From NCBI GenBank assembly GCA_947449315.1, contig CANFRC010000013.1, positions 1 through 64,000 on the forward strand: a DNA stretch of 64,000 nt, given 5' to 3'. The stretch comes from Bacteroidota bacterium (lineage in GTDB: Bacteria > Bacteroidota > Bacteroidia > 2-12-FULL-35-15). Within the stretch, counting starts at the first letter, position 1, and each line of letters begins with the position of its first letter. Made by a program: the position numbers and the translations under genes. This document shows positions 1-10,139 of this stretch, piece after piece. Under the pieces are notes generated by a model, which ran no database searches, had not been told where the DNA came from, and worked only from the letters and a program-made list of their open reading frames with translations.

Positions 1-1
1 A

Positions 2-2119
2 ACAGTCGGTTCTGTGAACGTGGCGGATGAGGCCATTGCATTGGCATATCATATTATCAATTTAGCACCAGGAGCAACAGAAACATTTAAATTTGTTGTG
101 ATTCTAGATGATGCATCCGCAACTGCTGCGGTGAATAACTTATTATATTTGAGTTATCCAGGTTCATTAACGGCACCCCCTGCAGTTTGTACGCCATACA
201 GTGATACGGTAAGAACATGTGGAGGACCAGTGCCAATCACCATCAGTGGACCAATTGTTAGTAATTATACATGGACATGGTCCCCTACAACAGGTTTGAC
301 ACCTCCTACTGGGCCTTCTGTTGTTGCTAATCCGGCAGTAACAACCACTTACACGGCAATAGGCACACCAATAAGTGCATGTTTAACACCTATAACCATT
401 CCATTCGTTGTTCAAGTCACCCCTGCTAGTGGTACAAATCCTGTTATAACGCCTGTTGGCCCTGTTTGCGAGTCAACGCCTGCTTTTAATTTGACAGTCG
501 ATTCTACGGGCGGAACTTGGATGGGTCCCGGCATTACAAATACCACGTTAGGCACCTTCGATCCTTTAGCAGCAGGACCTGGAACACATTTAATTACGTA
601 TTATACAAGTGCATGGTGTAACTCTACAGATACGATGAATATCACCGTTCTTGGTTCAGCGAGTGCAACAATTGTTCAACCTGCAGCAGTTTGCGCTGGT
701 TCAGCGGCATTTAATTTGACAGCAGGAGCAACAGGTGGAACATGGTCAGGAACAGGTATTACGAGTGCTTCCGCAGGGACTTTTAATCCTACAACTGCTG
801 GTTCATTTATTGTTAACTATGCAATTGCAGGTACTTGCCCTTCTAGCGATACGGTTGTAGTCACGGTGAATCCTACTTTAAATTCCACTATCACGCAACC
901 TGGTCCAATCTGTGTAACTGCTGCTCCTATTACATTAACAGCCGTTGATCCAGGAGGAGTATGGTCTGGAACAGGAATTACGAGTGCTACTTTAGGAACA
1001 TTTAATCCAACAACTGCTGGAGTTGGTACACATATTATTATGTACACTATTTCCGGTCCTTGTCCTTCAGTTGACACTGTTAACATAAATGTGTCGTCAA
1101 TTTATAATGCAACGATTACGAATGTAAATCCTGTTTGTATTAGTGCAGCTTCCTTCAACATGACTGCAGCAACTCCAGGTGGTAGCTGGACAGGTACGGG
1201 GATAATCAATGCCGCTTCTGGTACTTTCGACCCTGCAACTGCCGGAGCTGGTGTTCATACGATTACATATACAATCTCAGGATTGTGCGGTTCTGTTGAT
1301 ACTACAGTGGTAACAGTCATAGCACTTCCTGTCATATCTATTGTTGCCGATACTACGCAAGGCTGTGAACCAACAACAATTACTTTTACAAGTACTGCTG
1401 ATCAGCCAGGAGGAACCAATGCTTGGGATTTTGGTGTTCTTACATCTTCTAGTGATACTTCAATTCTGGCCAATCCTTCGTATCAATATCAATCTGCAGG
1501 AATATATACTGTTACGTATACCTACACGAATACAATAGGTTGTGTAAGCACATCAGTGAATACAAATTTAATTACGATTCATGCTTTGCCAATTGCGGCA
1601 TTCGTTGCATTGCCACAACCGGTTGATGTATTAAATCCTACCATAAATTTTATTGATCAATCAGTTGGTTCTGTTAATGCTTGGGTATGGTCATTTGGAA
1701 CAGGTGCAGGTTCAATCATTCAAAATCCTTCCTACGATTATCCAGGTATAGGTGTGTTTCCTGTTCAGCTTGCGGTGATGAATATTTATGGTTGTGTTGA
1801 TACTGTTTCAGATTTTGTGACAGTTGATCCTGTCTATCTGTATTATGCGCCTAACGCATTTACACCTAATGGTGATGGAAAGAATGATGTATTCATGATA
1901 AAAGGGGATAATATTGATCCGAATAAATTTGAAATGAGTGTTTTTGACAGATGGGGTGAATGTATTTTTAAAACAAACGATCTGAATATTGGTTGGAATG
2001 GTGCAAAACATAATACTGGCGCCTTAGTTCAGGAAGATGTTTATGTTTACAAGGTCGATTTGAGAGATTGGCAAGGGATACGCCACCAATACATTGGTCA
2101 TGTCACTATTGTAAAATAG
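2..2119 (+). CDS. Large secreted/surface protein with tandem repeats, PKD-like domains and C-terminal gliding-motility/T9SS type B sorting domain; 5' end truncated by window
   Basis: Reading frame is open to the window edge (TVGS precedes the GTG at 14). Four repeats of the form VC..AAFNLTA..GGTWSGTGI...GTFNPTTAG. Type B CTD signature APNAFTPNGDGKNDVFMIKG...FDRWGECIF...GWNG...DVYVYKV. Confidence 0.9.
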   Translation, partial: TVGSVNVADEAIALAYHIINLAPGATETFKFVVILDDASATAAVNNLLYLSYPGSLTAPPAVCTPYSDTVRTCGGPVPITISGPIVSNYTWTWSPTTGLTPPTGPSVVANPAVTTTYTAIGTPISACLTPITIPFVVQVTPASGTNPVITPVGPVCESTPAFNLTVDSTGGTWMGPGITNTTLGTFDPLAAGPGTHLITYYTSAWCNSTDTMNITVLGSASATIVQPAAVCAGSAAFNLTAGATGGTWSGTGITSASAGTFNPTTAGSFIVNYAIAGTCPSSDTVVVTVNPTLNSTITQPGPICVTAAPITLTAVDPGGVWSGTGITSATLGTFNPTTAGVGTHIIMYTISGPCPSVDTVNINVSSIYNATITNVNPVCISAASFNMTAATPGGSWTGTGIINAASGTFDPATAGAGVHTITYTISGLCGSVDTTVVTVIALPVISIVADTTQGCEPTTITFTSTADQPGGTNAWDFGVLTSSSDTSILANPSYQYQSAGIYTVTYTYTNTIGCVSTSVNTNLITIHALPIAAFVALPQPVDVLNPTINFIDQSVGSVNAWVWSFGTGAGSIIQNPSYDYPGIGVFPVQLAVMNIYGCVDTVSDFVTVDPVYLYYAPNAFTPNGDGKNDVFMIKGDNIDPNKFEMSVFDRWGECIFKTNDLNIGWNGAKHNTGALVQEDVYVYKVDLRDWQGIRHQYIGHVTIVK

Positions 2120-2141
2120 AATTTAGTATAGAAAAGCTTTT

Positions 2142-2177
2142 AACCTCTGCGGCAAAAATCGCAGAGGTTTTTCTTTT
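2142..2177 (+). terminator. Rho-independent terminator
   Basis: AACCTCTGCG-gcaaaaat-CGCAGAGGTT followed by a T-rich tract, just after the stop at 2119. Confidence 0.85.
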
Positions 2178-2268
2178 TAGTCCATTTCCAACAATAAATT
2201 TGATTTATTATATTTACAGAAATTACATTCATGACATATCAGGCGATATGTAAAAAAAATATTATACC

Positions 2269-3558
2269 ATGAAATATTCAAGCATCGATAAAAATTTATT
2301 CATTGAAAATAGAAAACGTTTTGCAGCCAGCTTAAAACCTAACTCCATTGCTCTATTTACTAGTAACGATATTCTTCCTACTAATGCGGATGGCTCAATA
2401 GGGTTTGTTCAGAATTCCGATCTGTTTTATCTAAGCGGAGTTGATCAGGAAGACACTATTTTATTGATTTATCCAGATGCTGTAACAGGGGCTCACAAAG
2501 AAGTTCTGTTTGTGAAAGAGACAAGTGAGCTTATCGCAATTTGGGAGGGTGCAAAATTGAATAAAGAACAAGCAACGGCAACTTCAGGCATTAAAAATAT
2601 TATGTGGGTAAATGGGTTCGATGCTTTTTTGAAGTCGGTGATCTTCCAGGCCGAAACTATTTATTTGAACAGCAATGAGCATACGCGCAGATATATTGAT
2701 ACGGAAACAGCAGAGATGCGTTTCAACAAAAATATCATGGCAAAATTTCCTTTGCATAAAATAGATCGCTCCGCACCGATCATGCATAAACTAAGAGCGA
2801 TCAAATCGAAATTTGAAGTTGATCTTATTCAACAGGCATGTAATATTACTGAAAAAGGGTTACGAAGATTATTAGGTTTTGTGAAGCCGGGTGTGATGGA
2901 ATATCAAATAGAAGCAGAATTGGTTCATGAGTTTATTTCTAATCGTTCTCGTGGATTCGCGTATGGTCCAATTATCGCTTCTGGCGGAAATGCATGTGTT
3001 TTGCATTATGTAGAGAACAATAAAGAATGCAAAGCAGGAGATGTTATTTTATTAGATGTAGCTGCTGAATATGGAAATTATGCCAGCGACCTGACGCGTT
3101 GTTTACCGGTAAGTGGAAAATTCACAGATCGTCAGAAGCAAGTATACAACGCAGTTTTAAGGGTTATGAAAGCAGCGACTGCAATGTTGGTTGTTGGAAA
3201 TAATATTCCTGATTATCACAAAGCTGTGGGCTTATTGATGGAAAAAGAATTGGTTGATTTGGGTTTAATCACGATGGAAGACATAAAAAATCAAAATCCT
3301 GATTGGCCAGCGTATAAAAAATATTTTATGCACGGCACTTCTCATTTTCTTGGGTTGGATGTTCATGATGTCGGAGATTTCAATCGCAAACTCGAAGCAG
3401 GAATGGTGTTTACCTGTGAGCCAGGAATTTATATTCCGCAGGAAAATTTAGGTATTCGTTTGGAGAATGATATTCTCGTTACTGCAAATGGACCTGATGA
3501 TCTCATGAAAAATATTCCATTAGAAGCCGATGAAATTGAAGCATTGATGGCAAAATAA
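2269..3558 (+). CDS. pepP: Aminopeptidase P family protein (Xaa-Pro aminopeptidase, M24)
   Basis: 429 aa; AMP_N-like N-terminus (SIALFTSNDILPTNADGSIGFVQNSDLFYLSG) and M24 motifs (LLDVAAEYGNYASDLTR, HGTSHFLGLDVHD, GMVFTCEPGIYIP). Confidence 0.9.
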   Translation: MKYSSIDKNLFIENRKRFAASLKPNSIALFTSNDILPTNADGSIGFVQNSDLFYLSGVDQEDTILLIYPDAVTGAHKEVLFVKETSELIAIWEGAKLNKEQATATSGIKNIMWVNGFDAFLKSVIFQAETIYLNSNEHTRRYIDTETAEMRFNKNIMAKFPLHKIDRSAPIMHKLRAIKSKFEVDLIQQACNITEKGLRRLLGFVKPGVMEYQIEAELVHEFISNRSRGFAYGPIIASGGNACVLHYVENNKECKAGDVILLDVAAEYGNYASDLTRCLPVSGKFTDRQKQVYNAVLRVMKAATAMLVVGNNIPDYHKAVGLLMEKELVDLGLITMEDIKNQNPDWPAYKKYFMHGTSHFLGLDVHDVGDFNRKLEAGMVFTCEPGIYIPQENLGIRLENDILVTANGPDDLMKNIPLEADEIEALMAK

Positions 3559-3582
3559 TTTGCTGAATAGCACATCAAAATA

Positions 3583-4383
3583 ATGGTTGCTGAATTTAAA
3601 AAATCAAAAATTCATTATACAGATTCTGGCAAAGGTCGAGTGATCGTTTTGCTGCACGGCTTCTTGGGCTCTCTAGAAGTATGGAGTGAATTATGTAAAA
3701 AGCTTTCAAAAAGATTTCGCGTCATTGCAATTGACCTTCCTGGTCATGGGGAAACCCCGTCTATTGGATATTATCATAGTATGGAGCTGTTGGCCCAATC
3801 AGTAAAAGCGGTATTGGATAAAGCGGGCGTGAGGCGTTATGTCATTGTGGGTCATTCAATGGGCGGATACGCAGCGTTAGCTTTTGCAGAATTATATCCT
3901 GATAATGTCAGCGGACTTTGTCTGTTTAATTCAACATCCTATGCTGATTCTGAAGAAAAGAAAAAGGAACGCGAAAAAGTAATACGATTAGTTAAAAAAG
4001 AACATAAACATTATGTAGCAGAGGTAGTGACATCCTTATTTGCTTCTGAGAATATTAGTAAGATACCAAATGAATTAGAAAAAGTAAAACGGATTGCTTC
4101 TCTAGTTTCAAAACAGTCTATTATTAATAGTTTAGAAGGAATGAAAGAACGAAAGAGTCGAGACCTAATCCTAAAGTTTGCGGAATTTCCAGTTCTATTT
4201 ATTGTAGGAAAAAAGGACAGTGTCATAAACTATGAAACAATGTATGCTCAAATGGGCTTGTGTAAATATCCTTCCATATTAATGTTGGAAAATTGCGGAC
4301 ATATGGGATTCTATGAAGCTCCGAAAGAAACTGCGAAAGAGCTATTGTTATTTGCGGATAGAAGTTTCAGAAAAACATATTAG
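3583..4383 (+). CDS. Alpha/beta hydrolase
   Basis: LLHGFLGSLEVW, GHSMGGY nucleophile elbow and C-terminal GH(M) motif; 266 aa. Confidence 0.88.
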   Translation: MVAEFKKSKIHYTDSGKGRVIVLLHGFLGSLEVWSELCKKLSKRFRVIAIDLPGHGETPSIGYYHSMELLAQSVKAVLDKAGVRRYVIVGHSMGGYAALAFAELYPDNVSGLCLFNSTSYADSEEKKKEREKVIRLVKKEHKHYVAEVVTSLFASENISKIPNELEKVKRIASLVSKQSIINSLEGMKERKSRDLILKFAEFPVLFIVGKKDSVINYETMYAQMGLCKYPSILMLENCGHMGFYEAPKETAKELLLFADRSFRKTY

Positions 4384-4633
4384 TTTTTTTGAAAGCAACT
4401 TTACCTCACTTCATCACCATCAATTATACTGCGCGGAAGAGCAAGTAAAATACTATTAAGAATTGATGGCTGCTCTTGTTGTATTTAATCAAATTCTTTC
4501 GAAAGGGCGCATTGGAATAGCTTGATTTTAGATCACGGTCAGATAGTAAGATTAAATGTGTTGCTTTCTGAGTATTCGTTGAACAATCGATTGAAAAGGA
4601 TCAAATAATTTCTTGCTTCGTTTATAAAAAGTA

Positions 4634-4665
4634 AAAGCGACACCTGCTCTCAAAGGTGCCGCTTT
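4634..4665 (-). terminator. Rho-independent terminator downstream of the small minus-strand ORF
   Basis: Minus strand: AAAGCGGCACCTTtgagagcAGGTGTCGCTTT followed by TACTTTTTAT. Confidence 0.75.
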
Positions 4666-4703
4666 CGGGTTTAACCAAACTAAACTAAACAAACTAATTA
4701 CTC

Positions 4704-4874
4704 TTAAATCGCATTATAAATACTGTAAAAAATTATAAATACTGTTGCTATTGCTAGCAAAATGGTTACAGTTCCTATACCATCTTGGTGGTAGTTTTGA
4801 CTGTTTCTGATTGATGTTTTTCTGTTCATGGCGATTGAATTTAAAATGTTAAAATCGTGTAGTGTTGTTGCCAT
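4704..4874 (-). CDS. Small single-pass membrane peptide, 56 aa (MATTLHDFNILNSIAMNRKTSIRNSQNYHQDGIGTVTILLAIATVFIIFYSIYNAI); absent from the ORF track
   Basis: Continuous minus-strand ORF read from the sequence (internal ATG at 4829 possible), strongly hydrophobic C-terminal segment, good terminator 40-70 nt downstream. Confidence 0.6.
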   Translation of the reverse strand: MATTLHDFNILNSIAMNRKTSIRNSQNYHQDGIGTVTILLAIATVFIIFYSIYNAI

Positions 4875-5164
4875 CGTGTAAATATTTAATTCAATAATAA
4901 TATCTATTTCCAGTGCTGGAGTGTTTTTATTTTTTAGAGTTGAGGTGCGGGTGGTTTGCCAACTAATTTAAACAACATCCCCATGTGCCAATTAATTTTT
5001 TTACAAACCTCCCAGCACCTTCTCTTAGTCTTAATTTATTTAGAATCAGTAATTGAATGAACTTCTGCTCAATAGTACGCTGTTAATTACAGAAAGTATA
5101 CCCATAATGAGTAAATGGCAGGTTCAATTATTTAACGGTAGGAATTAAAATTTAAGCGGTGAGA

Positions 5165-5914
5165 CTATAAATGGGATAATTTTTCAAGAAAGTCGGTTTT
5201 ATTTCTTCTGGATACCTCCACCTGAGAATCATCGGCCATTACAACATATCCCCCTTCTCCTTTTATGTACTTTTTTACATGTTCCAGATTGATAAGATGG
5301 GATCGATGAATCCTGAAAAAGTTGTCTTCAGCAAACATGTGTTCGTATTCACCCAATGTTCGTGAAGCAATGATTTTTTTGCCGTTGGTGAGTATAAAAA
5401 ATGTATAGTTGCCATCTGAGTCGCAGCGAATAATATCGGAGAGCTGGATGAATATTAATCCGTCACCATCAGGAATTCCAACTTTTTTTAGTTTATTTTC
5501 AGGTCGTATATTGGATAGGAGGGTCTTGAATTGTTTGTCAAGAGATTTCTTCTGGCCGATGTGTTCTTCAAATCGTTTAACAGCTTGTACTAATTCTTCG
5601 GGGTCAATAGGTTTTAAAATATAATCTACAGCACTGAATTTGATTGCTTTTATTGCATAATGGTCGTAGGCGGTTGTAAATATGATATTAAAATTGATCT
5701 CTTTAAATTTTTCAAGAAGGTCAAATGCATTTCCGTTAGGCATTTCAATGTCTAAAAAAACCAGATCGGGTTCTTTGTTTGTTATGGCTTCAAATGCAGT
5801 TGCGATAGAGTCAACTTTTGCAACAACTTCAACTTGTTTACATTTTTTTTCCAACATTTTAGACAATGATTCCCGCGCTCCTAATTCATCATCTACAATT
5901 ATTGCTTTTATCAT
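5165..5914 (-). CDS. LytTR-family DNA-binding response regulator
   Basis: Receiver domain (IIVDDELGARESL, DLVFLDIEMPNGNAFDLL, KPIDPEEL) plus LytTR domain (FFRIHRSHLINLEHVKKY). Confidence 0.95.
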   Translation of the reverse strand: MIKAIIVDDELGARESLSKMLEKKCKQVEVVAKVDSIATAFEAITNKEPDLVFLDIEMPNGNAFDLLEKFKEINFNIIFTTAYDHYAIKAIKFSAVDYILKPIDPEELVQAVKRFEEHIGQKKSLDKQFKTLLSNIRPENKLKKVGIPDGDGLIFIQLSDIIRCDSDGNYTFFILTNGKKIIASRTLGEYEHMFAEDNFFRIHRSHLINLEHVKKYIKGEGGYVVMADDSQVEVSRRNKTDFLEKLSHL

Positions 5915-5943
5915 TTTCTATTTGAATTTATACGAATATACAA

Positions 5944-8943
5944 TTAGTTTTCATTTGCCTCGAATGGAATTATCAATTTTATTTTTGTGCCTGATGCTTG
6001 CCCATTTTCAAAAAGGTCGATTATTTCGGCATGAATATTACTGTTTAAACTAGAGTTTAAAATATCTAATCGTTCTTTGGTAATACTCATCCCCATCGAT
6101 TTATGTTGTTGTACTCTGTTCTTTTTGAACTCCATTGATTTTTCACGACCTATTCCATTGTCTTCTATTTTACACAAAATTGTATCGCCTTGTTTTTGAA
6201 TGAAAATAAAAATTTTTCCATTACCTTGTTTTGGCAATAAACCATGTAAAATAGCATTTTCTACATATGGTTGTATTAACATGGATGGAATCCGGTCGTA
6301 GGTTTGATCAATTTCAAGATCTACATATATTTTGTATTCAAATTTTTTATCAAACCTCATTACTTCTAATTCCAAATATAACTCGAGTGCTTTTATTTCC
6401 TCCTCAACAGGAATCATTTGCAGTTTGGAGTTGTCCATAATTCTGCGCATTAATTTCGCAAATTTTGAAAGATATTTTAACGCAGAATCTGTGTCGTTAT
6501 TCGAAATATAATGTTGAATCGAACTCAATGTATTAAATATAAAATGAGGATTCATTTGAGCACGCAATGCTTGCGACTCTATATTTGCAATTTTTTTATT
6601 TAATTCCGTTTTACTCTTTTCACGATTTTGGATTCTTCTGATTCGTAAACGGATTGAAAATAATAAAGCCAAAATGAAGATAATTGTTATCGACAAAAGG
6701 AAAAACCATGTTCTCCAGAATGGCTGATCAATAATGAATGTAAAGGTTGCGGGGGTTCTGTTCCAAACGCCTTCGTTGTTAGAGCTTTTAACTTTAAAGG
6801 TATAGGTCCCTGGAGGTAAATTGGAGTACATTGCTAATCGGTCTTTCGACTCTGGTGACCATTTTTTTTCAAATCCTTCTAAGAGGTAGGAGTAATTTAC
6901 TTTTTCGGGATTCGTTAAGCATATACCGGAGAAATTAAATGTGATGTTATTATCATCATAGGCTAAGTGCGTTTTGTTCTTTAAAACAGTATCCTTGTAA
7001 TACAATTGAAAGTTGGTAATACTTATTTTTGATTCATAAGTGTTTTCAATGTATTCTTTTGGATCGTATTTTATAAGTCCATAAACTGTACCAAACCAAA
7101 TTGCACTGTCTGCATCTACGAAAGATCCATTTCCGTTACATTCCACTCCGGAAAAACCTTCTTGCTTTCCGAATTGAATAATATTTTTTTTCTTATTTTT
7201 TTTGTATTGTTCAAGATCAATTTTATTCAATCCTTGATTGGTGCCAACCCAGATTTCATTTTGTGAGTTGCCGAATGAGAGGGAGTATATTAAATCAGAA
7301 CTCATGCCGTCATTTTCATTAAAGTTCACGGGTTTTTTATCAAGTGCATTCGGATTCAACATCCATAATCCACTGAGTGATCCAAAAAATAAATTTCCTT
7401 CAGAGTCGACCAGTGATGCTAAATAGGAATCGTTTGTTAATCCTAATTGTCTGGAGCACTCTACAAATTCCCTTCCGTCGTATTTTATTAAACCTCCTAG
7501 ATAGGTTCCGATCCAAAGGGTTCCGTTTTTATCTTCAACAAATGTCCATACTTCAGCATTTTCTGAAAGACTATTTATTTTATATTGTATAAATTTTAAA
7601 CCATCGTACTTAAATATTTTGTTGTGACTTCCAAGCCATAAATTATTTTTCGAATCTTTGTAAATACAATTAATATTGCTTTTCCATACTTCAGAGGCGT
7701 CTTCTCCTTTAATAAATTTTTTTCTGTCATAAATTGTTAAACCTTGATCCGTCCCTAACCAAAGAACTCCGGGGCTATATTCAAATATTTTATTTACTCC
7801 ATTTGCATTTAGACCATTATTTTTATCATACTGAATAAATTTATTTTTTTCATATTTAAACAATCCTCCTCCTTGAGAACCTACCCAAAGTGTTTTTTTT
7901 GAATCGCGTAAAATGCCGAAAATAAAATTATTTGTTAACCCATCTTGTATCCCATATGTTATGAAAGGGTTTCCGCGATATTTGAATAATCCGGAATAGG
8001 TTCCAATCCAAAGGTTGTGTTCAAAATCTTCGTATAGACTATTTACTAAATTGCTATTTTGATCCCTTTTTATGGAATAAGTGGTGAATTGCCCATTTAA
8101 AAATCTTACAAGTCCTTTGTTAGTCCCTATCCAAATAGTGTTTTTGTAATCGGTTAGAATTGTTTTTGCATTTCTGTCCGGTAAACCATCTTTTTCAGTA
8201 AAACAGGTTAAGGTGTTATTACTTAATTTACATATTCCATTCGAGGTAGCAATCCAAATATTGTTTTCTTTGTCTTGTGTGATTCCGTTTATTGATGCGA
8301 AATATATTCCAAAATTGTCGTGGAACGAGGAGAATTCTTTTCCATCAAATTTGCTGAGCCCATTAGTTGTGCCAATCCAGATGTTTCCTGAACGGTCCTG
8401 AAAAAGACATTTAATTTCGTTACAAATTAATCCTTCTTTTATGCTGTAATTAATGAAGGTGCCATCTGATAGTTTGCTTATCCCTTTGTTAGTACCGAAC
8501 CATATGTTTCCTTTATTATCTTTTAATGAGCAGGAAATTAAATTGCTGATCAGGCCGTTTTTTTCTACCGTGTATCCTGAAAAATTTTTCCCGTCAAATT
8601 TATTTATTCCGCTGATGGTTCCTATCCATAGATTACCAATATTATCTTCATTGATGCAGCTGACGAAATGGTTTAGCAGTCCTTCTTTAGGAGAATAGTT
8701 TGTGAAGGAATTTCCATCAAATTTACTGAGCCCACCATAACCACCACTCCATAAATTACCTTTACTATCTTGAAAAATTGTAGAAACATCAATGAATGGT
8801 AATCCGTCTTCAACAGAATAATTTCGAAAAAAATAGGATTGCGCATTGCAATTGAAAGTGAGCAATTGCACTATTAAAATACAAAAAGGCAGGAAAACTA
8901 TTTTTGCTTTACGCATTCTAATTTGATTGATTGATTCCTTCAA
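5944..8943 (-). CDS. Two-component sensor: periplasmic propeller repeats, Y_Y_Y domain, TM, LytS-type histidine kinase
   Basis: About 14 NLWIGT..GL.KFDG..F repeats; YSYLLEGFEKKW...YSNLPPGTYTFKVKSSNNEG (Y_Y_Y); LRAQMNPHFIFNTLSSIQHYI and HATPase motifs. Immediately upstream of the LytTR regulator. Confidence 0.93.
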   Translation of the reverse strand: MKESINQIRMRKAKIVFLPFCILIVQLLTFNCNAQSYFFRNYSVEDGLPFIDVSTIFQDSKGNLWSGGYGGLSKFDGNSFTNYSPKEGLLNHFVSCINEDNIGNLWIGTISGINKFDGKNFSGYTVEKNGLISNLISCSLKDNKGNIWFGTNKGISKLSDGTFINYSIKEGLICNEIKCLFQDRSGNIWIGTTNGLSKFDGKEFSSFHDNFGIYFASINGITQDKENNIWIATSNGICKLSNNTLTCFTEKDGLPDRNAKTILTDYKNTIWIGTNKGLVRFLNGQFTTYSIKRDQNSNLVNSLYEDFEHNLWIGTYSGLFKYRGNPFITYGIQDGLTNNFIFGILRDSKKTLWVGSQGGGLFKYEKNKFIQYDKNNGLNANGVNKIFEYSPGVLWLGTDQGLTIYDRKKFIKGEDASEVWKSNINCIYKDSKNNLWLGSHNKIFKYDGLKFIQYKINSLSENAEVWTFVEDKNGTLWIGTYLGGLIKYDGREFVECSRQLGLTNDSYLASLVDSEGNLFFGSLSGLWMLNPNALDKKPVNFNENDGMSSDLIYSLSFGNSQNEIWVGTNQGLNKIDLEQYKKNKKKNIIQFGKQEGFSGVECNGNGSFVDADSAIWFGTVYGLIKYDPKEYIENTYESKISITNFQLYYKDTVLKNKTHLAYDDNNITFNFSGICLTNPEKVNYSYLLEGFEKKWSPESKDRLAMYSNLPPGTYTFKVKSSNNEGVWNRTPATFTFIIDQPFWRTWFFLLSITIIFILALLFSIRLRIRRIQNREKSKTELNKKIANIESQALRAQMNPHFIFNTLSSIQHYISNNDTDSALKYLSKFAKLMRRIMDNSKLQMIPVEEEIKALELYLELEVMRFDKKFEYKIYVDLEIDQTYDRIPSMLIQPYVENAILHGLLPKQGNGKIFIFIQKQGDTILCKIEDNGIGREKSMEFKKNRVQQHKSMGMSITKERLDILNSSLNSNIHAEIIDLFENGQASGTKIKLIIPFEANEN

Positions 8944-8959
8944 ATATAGAACTAATAGA

Positions 8960-10021
8960 TCAATTTTTCAATAGTGAATCCCATCCTTGGGCAGTAAGTG
9001 TAATTGACGTGCCTCCTTTTGTGATTAAATTGACCCCGTCTTTGCTTGCTGTGATATGACCAATTACAGTGATGTCGGGGTTTGCTTTGATTTTTGGAAA
9101 GTCTGCTGCATCGATTGTAAAAAGTAATTCATAGTCTTCGCCACCATTTAATGAGCAAATGGTGGGGTCCATATTAAATTCACGCGCCATGTTGTAGGTA
9201 GATGGGTCGATTGGAATTTTTTCCTCATATAAATTACATCCTACATTCGATTGCGAGGTAATGTGAAGAATCTCTGAAGCTAATCCATCTGAAATGTCAA
9301 TCATAGAAGTTGGTTTCACTTCCAGCTTTTTTAAAAGAACAGGAATATCTTTCCTGGCTTCCGGTTTTAATTGACGTTCCAGTATATAGTCATTCCCTTC
9401 CAGATCAGGCTGAACACCTGGAGATTCAAGAAATATTTGTTTCTCGCGTTCTAACAATTGTAATCCTACATAGGCTGCTCCTAGGTCACCAGTTACACAT
9501 AATAAATTTCCTTCTTTTGCTCCGTTCCTAAAAACGAGCTCATCACTTTCTGCTTCACCAATTGCGGTGATGCTTATTACTAATCCCGATTTAGATGTTG
9601 TCGTGTCTCCACCAATTATGTCAACGTTATGTTTTGCACAGGCCATCATAAATCCAGCATATAATTCTTCCATTGCTTCAACAGAAAAACGGTTGGAGAT
9701 GGCTAATGAAATAGTTATCTGTTTGGGTGTCGCATTCATAGCATAGATATCTGATAAATTAACCGATACCGATTTAAAGCCCAAATGTTTGAGTGGTACA
9801 TATGCCAGATCAAAATGTACTCCTTCTACTAACATGTCTGTTGAAACAACAGTTTGCTTTCCTTTGTAATCAATAACTGCCGCATCGTCACCAATTCCTT
9901 TAATGGTGCTTTCATTCTTAATTTCAATAAATTGAGTAAGGTGTTTGATCAATCCAAATTCGCCTAAACTGCTCAATTCGGTGCGTTCTGTGTTTTCTAA
10001 CATGGGATTATTTTTTTGCAA
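8960..10021 (-). CDS. thiL: Thiamine-phosphate kinase
   Basis: GIGDDAAVIDYKGKQTVVSTDMLVEGVHFDL, GGDTTTSKSGLVISITAIGE, DISDGLASEILHI, GGEDYELLFT. Confidence 0.95.
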   Translation of the reverse strand: MQKNNPMLENTERTELSSLGEFGLIKHLTQFIEIKNESTIKGIGDDAAVIDYKGKQTVVSTDMLVEGVHFDLAYVPLKHLGFKSVSVNLSDIYAMNATPKQITISLAISNRFSVEAMEELYAGFMMACAKHNVDIIGGDTTTSKSGLVISITAIGEAESDELVFRNGAKEGNLLCVTGDLGAAYVGLQLLEREKQIFLESPGVQPDLEGNDYILERQLKPEARKDIPVLLKKLEVKPTSMIDISDGLASEILHITSQSNVGCNLYEEKIPIDPSTYNMAREFNMDPTICSLNGGEDYELLFTIDAADFPKIKANPDITVIGHITASKDGVNLITKGGTSITLTAQGWDSLLKN

Positions 10022-10139
10022 AAGTACATTTTAAATGTGAATAGGTAAAACTTTGCTGAACAAGAAAGTATGGCTAATTATTTTTAATAAACCATTTATT
10101 TTTTCCTTAATTTTAGGGATGTTAAAATACAAATAGAAT

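Noticed and set aside
4669-4700. AAACTAAAC-type short tandem runs next to the 4634-4665 terminator
   Set aside because: Low-complexity A/C-rich leader; too short and imperfect to call a repeat array.
5682-6053. 123-aa plus-strand ORF spanning the regulator/kinase junction
   Set aside because: Antisense to two conserved genes; no domain or ribosome-binding evidence.
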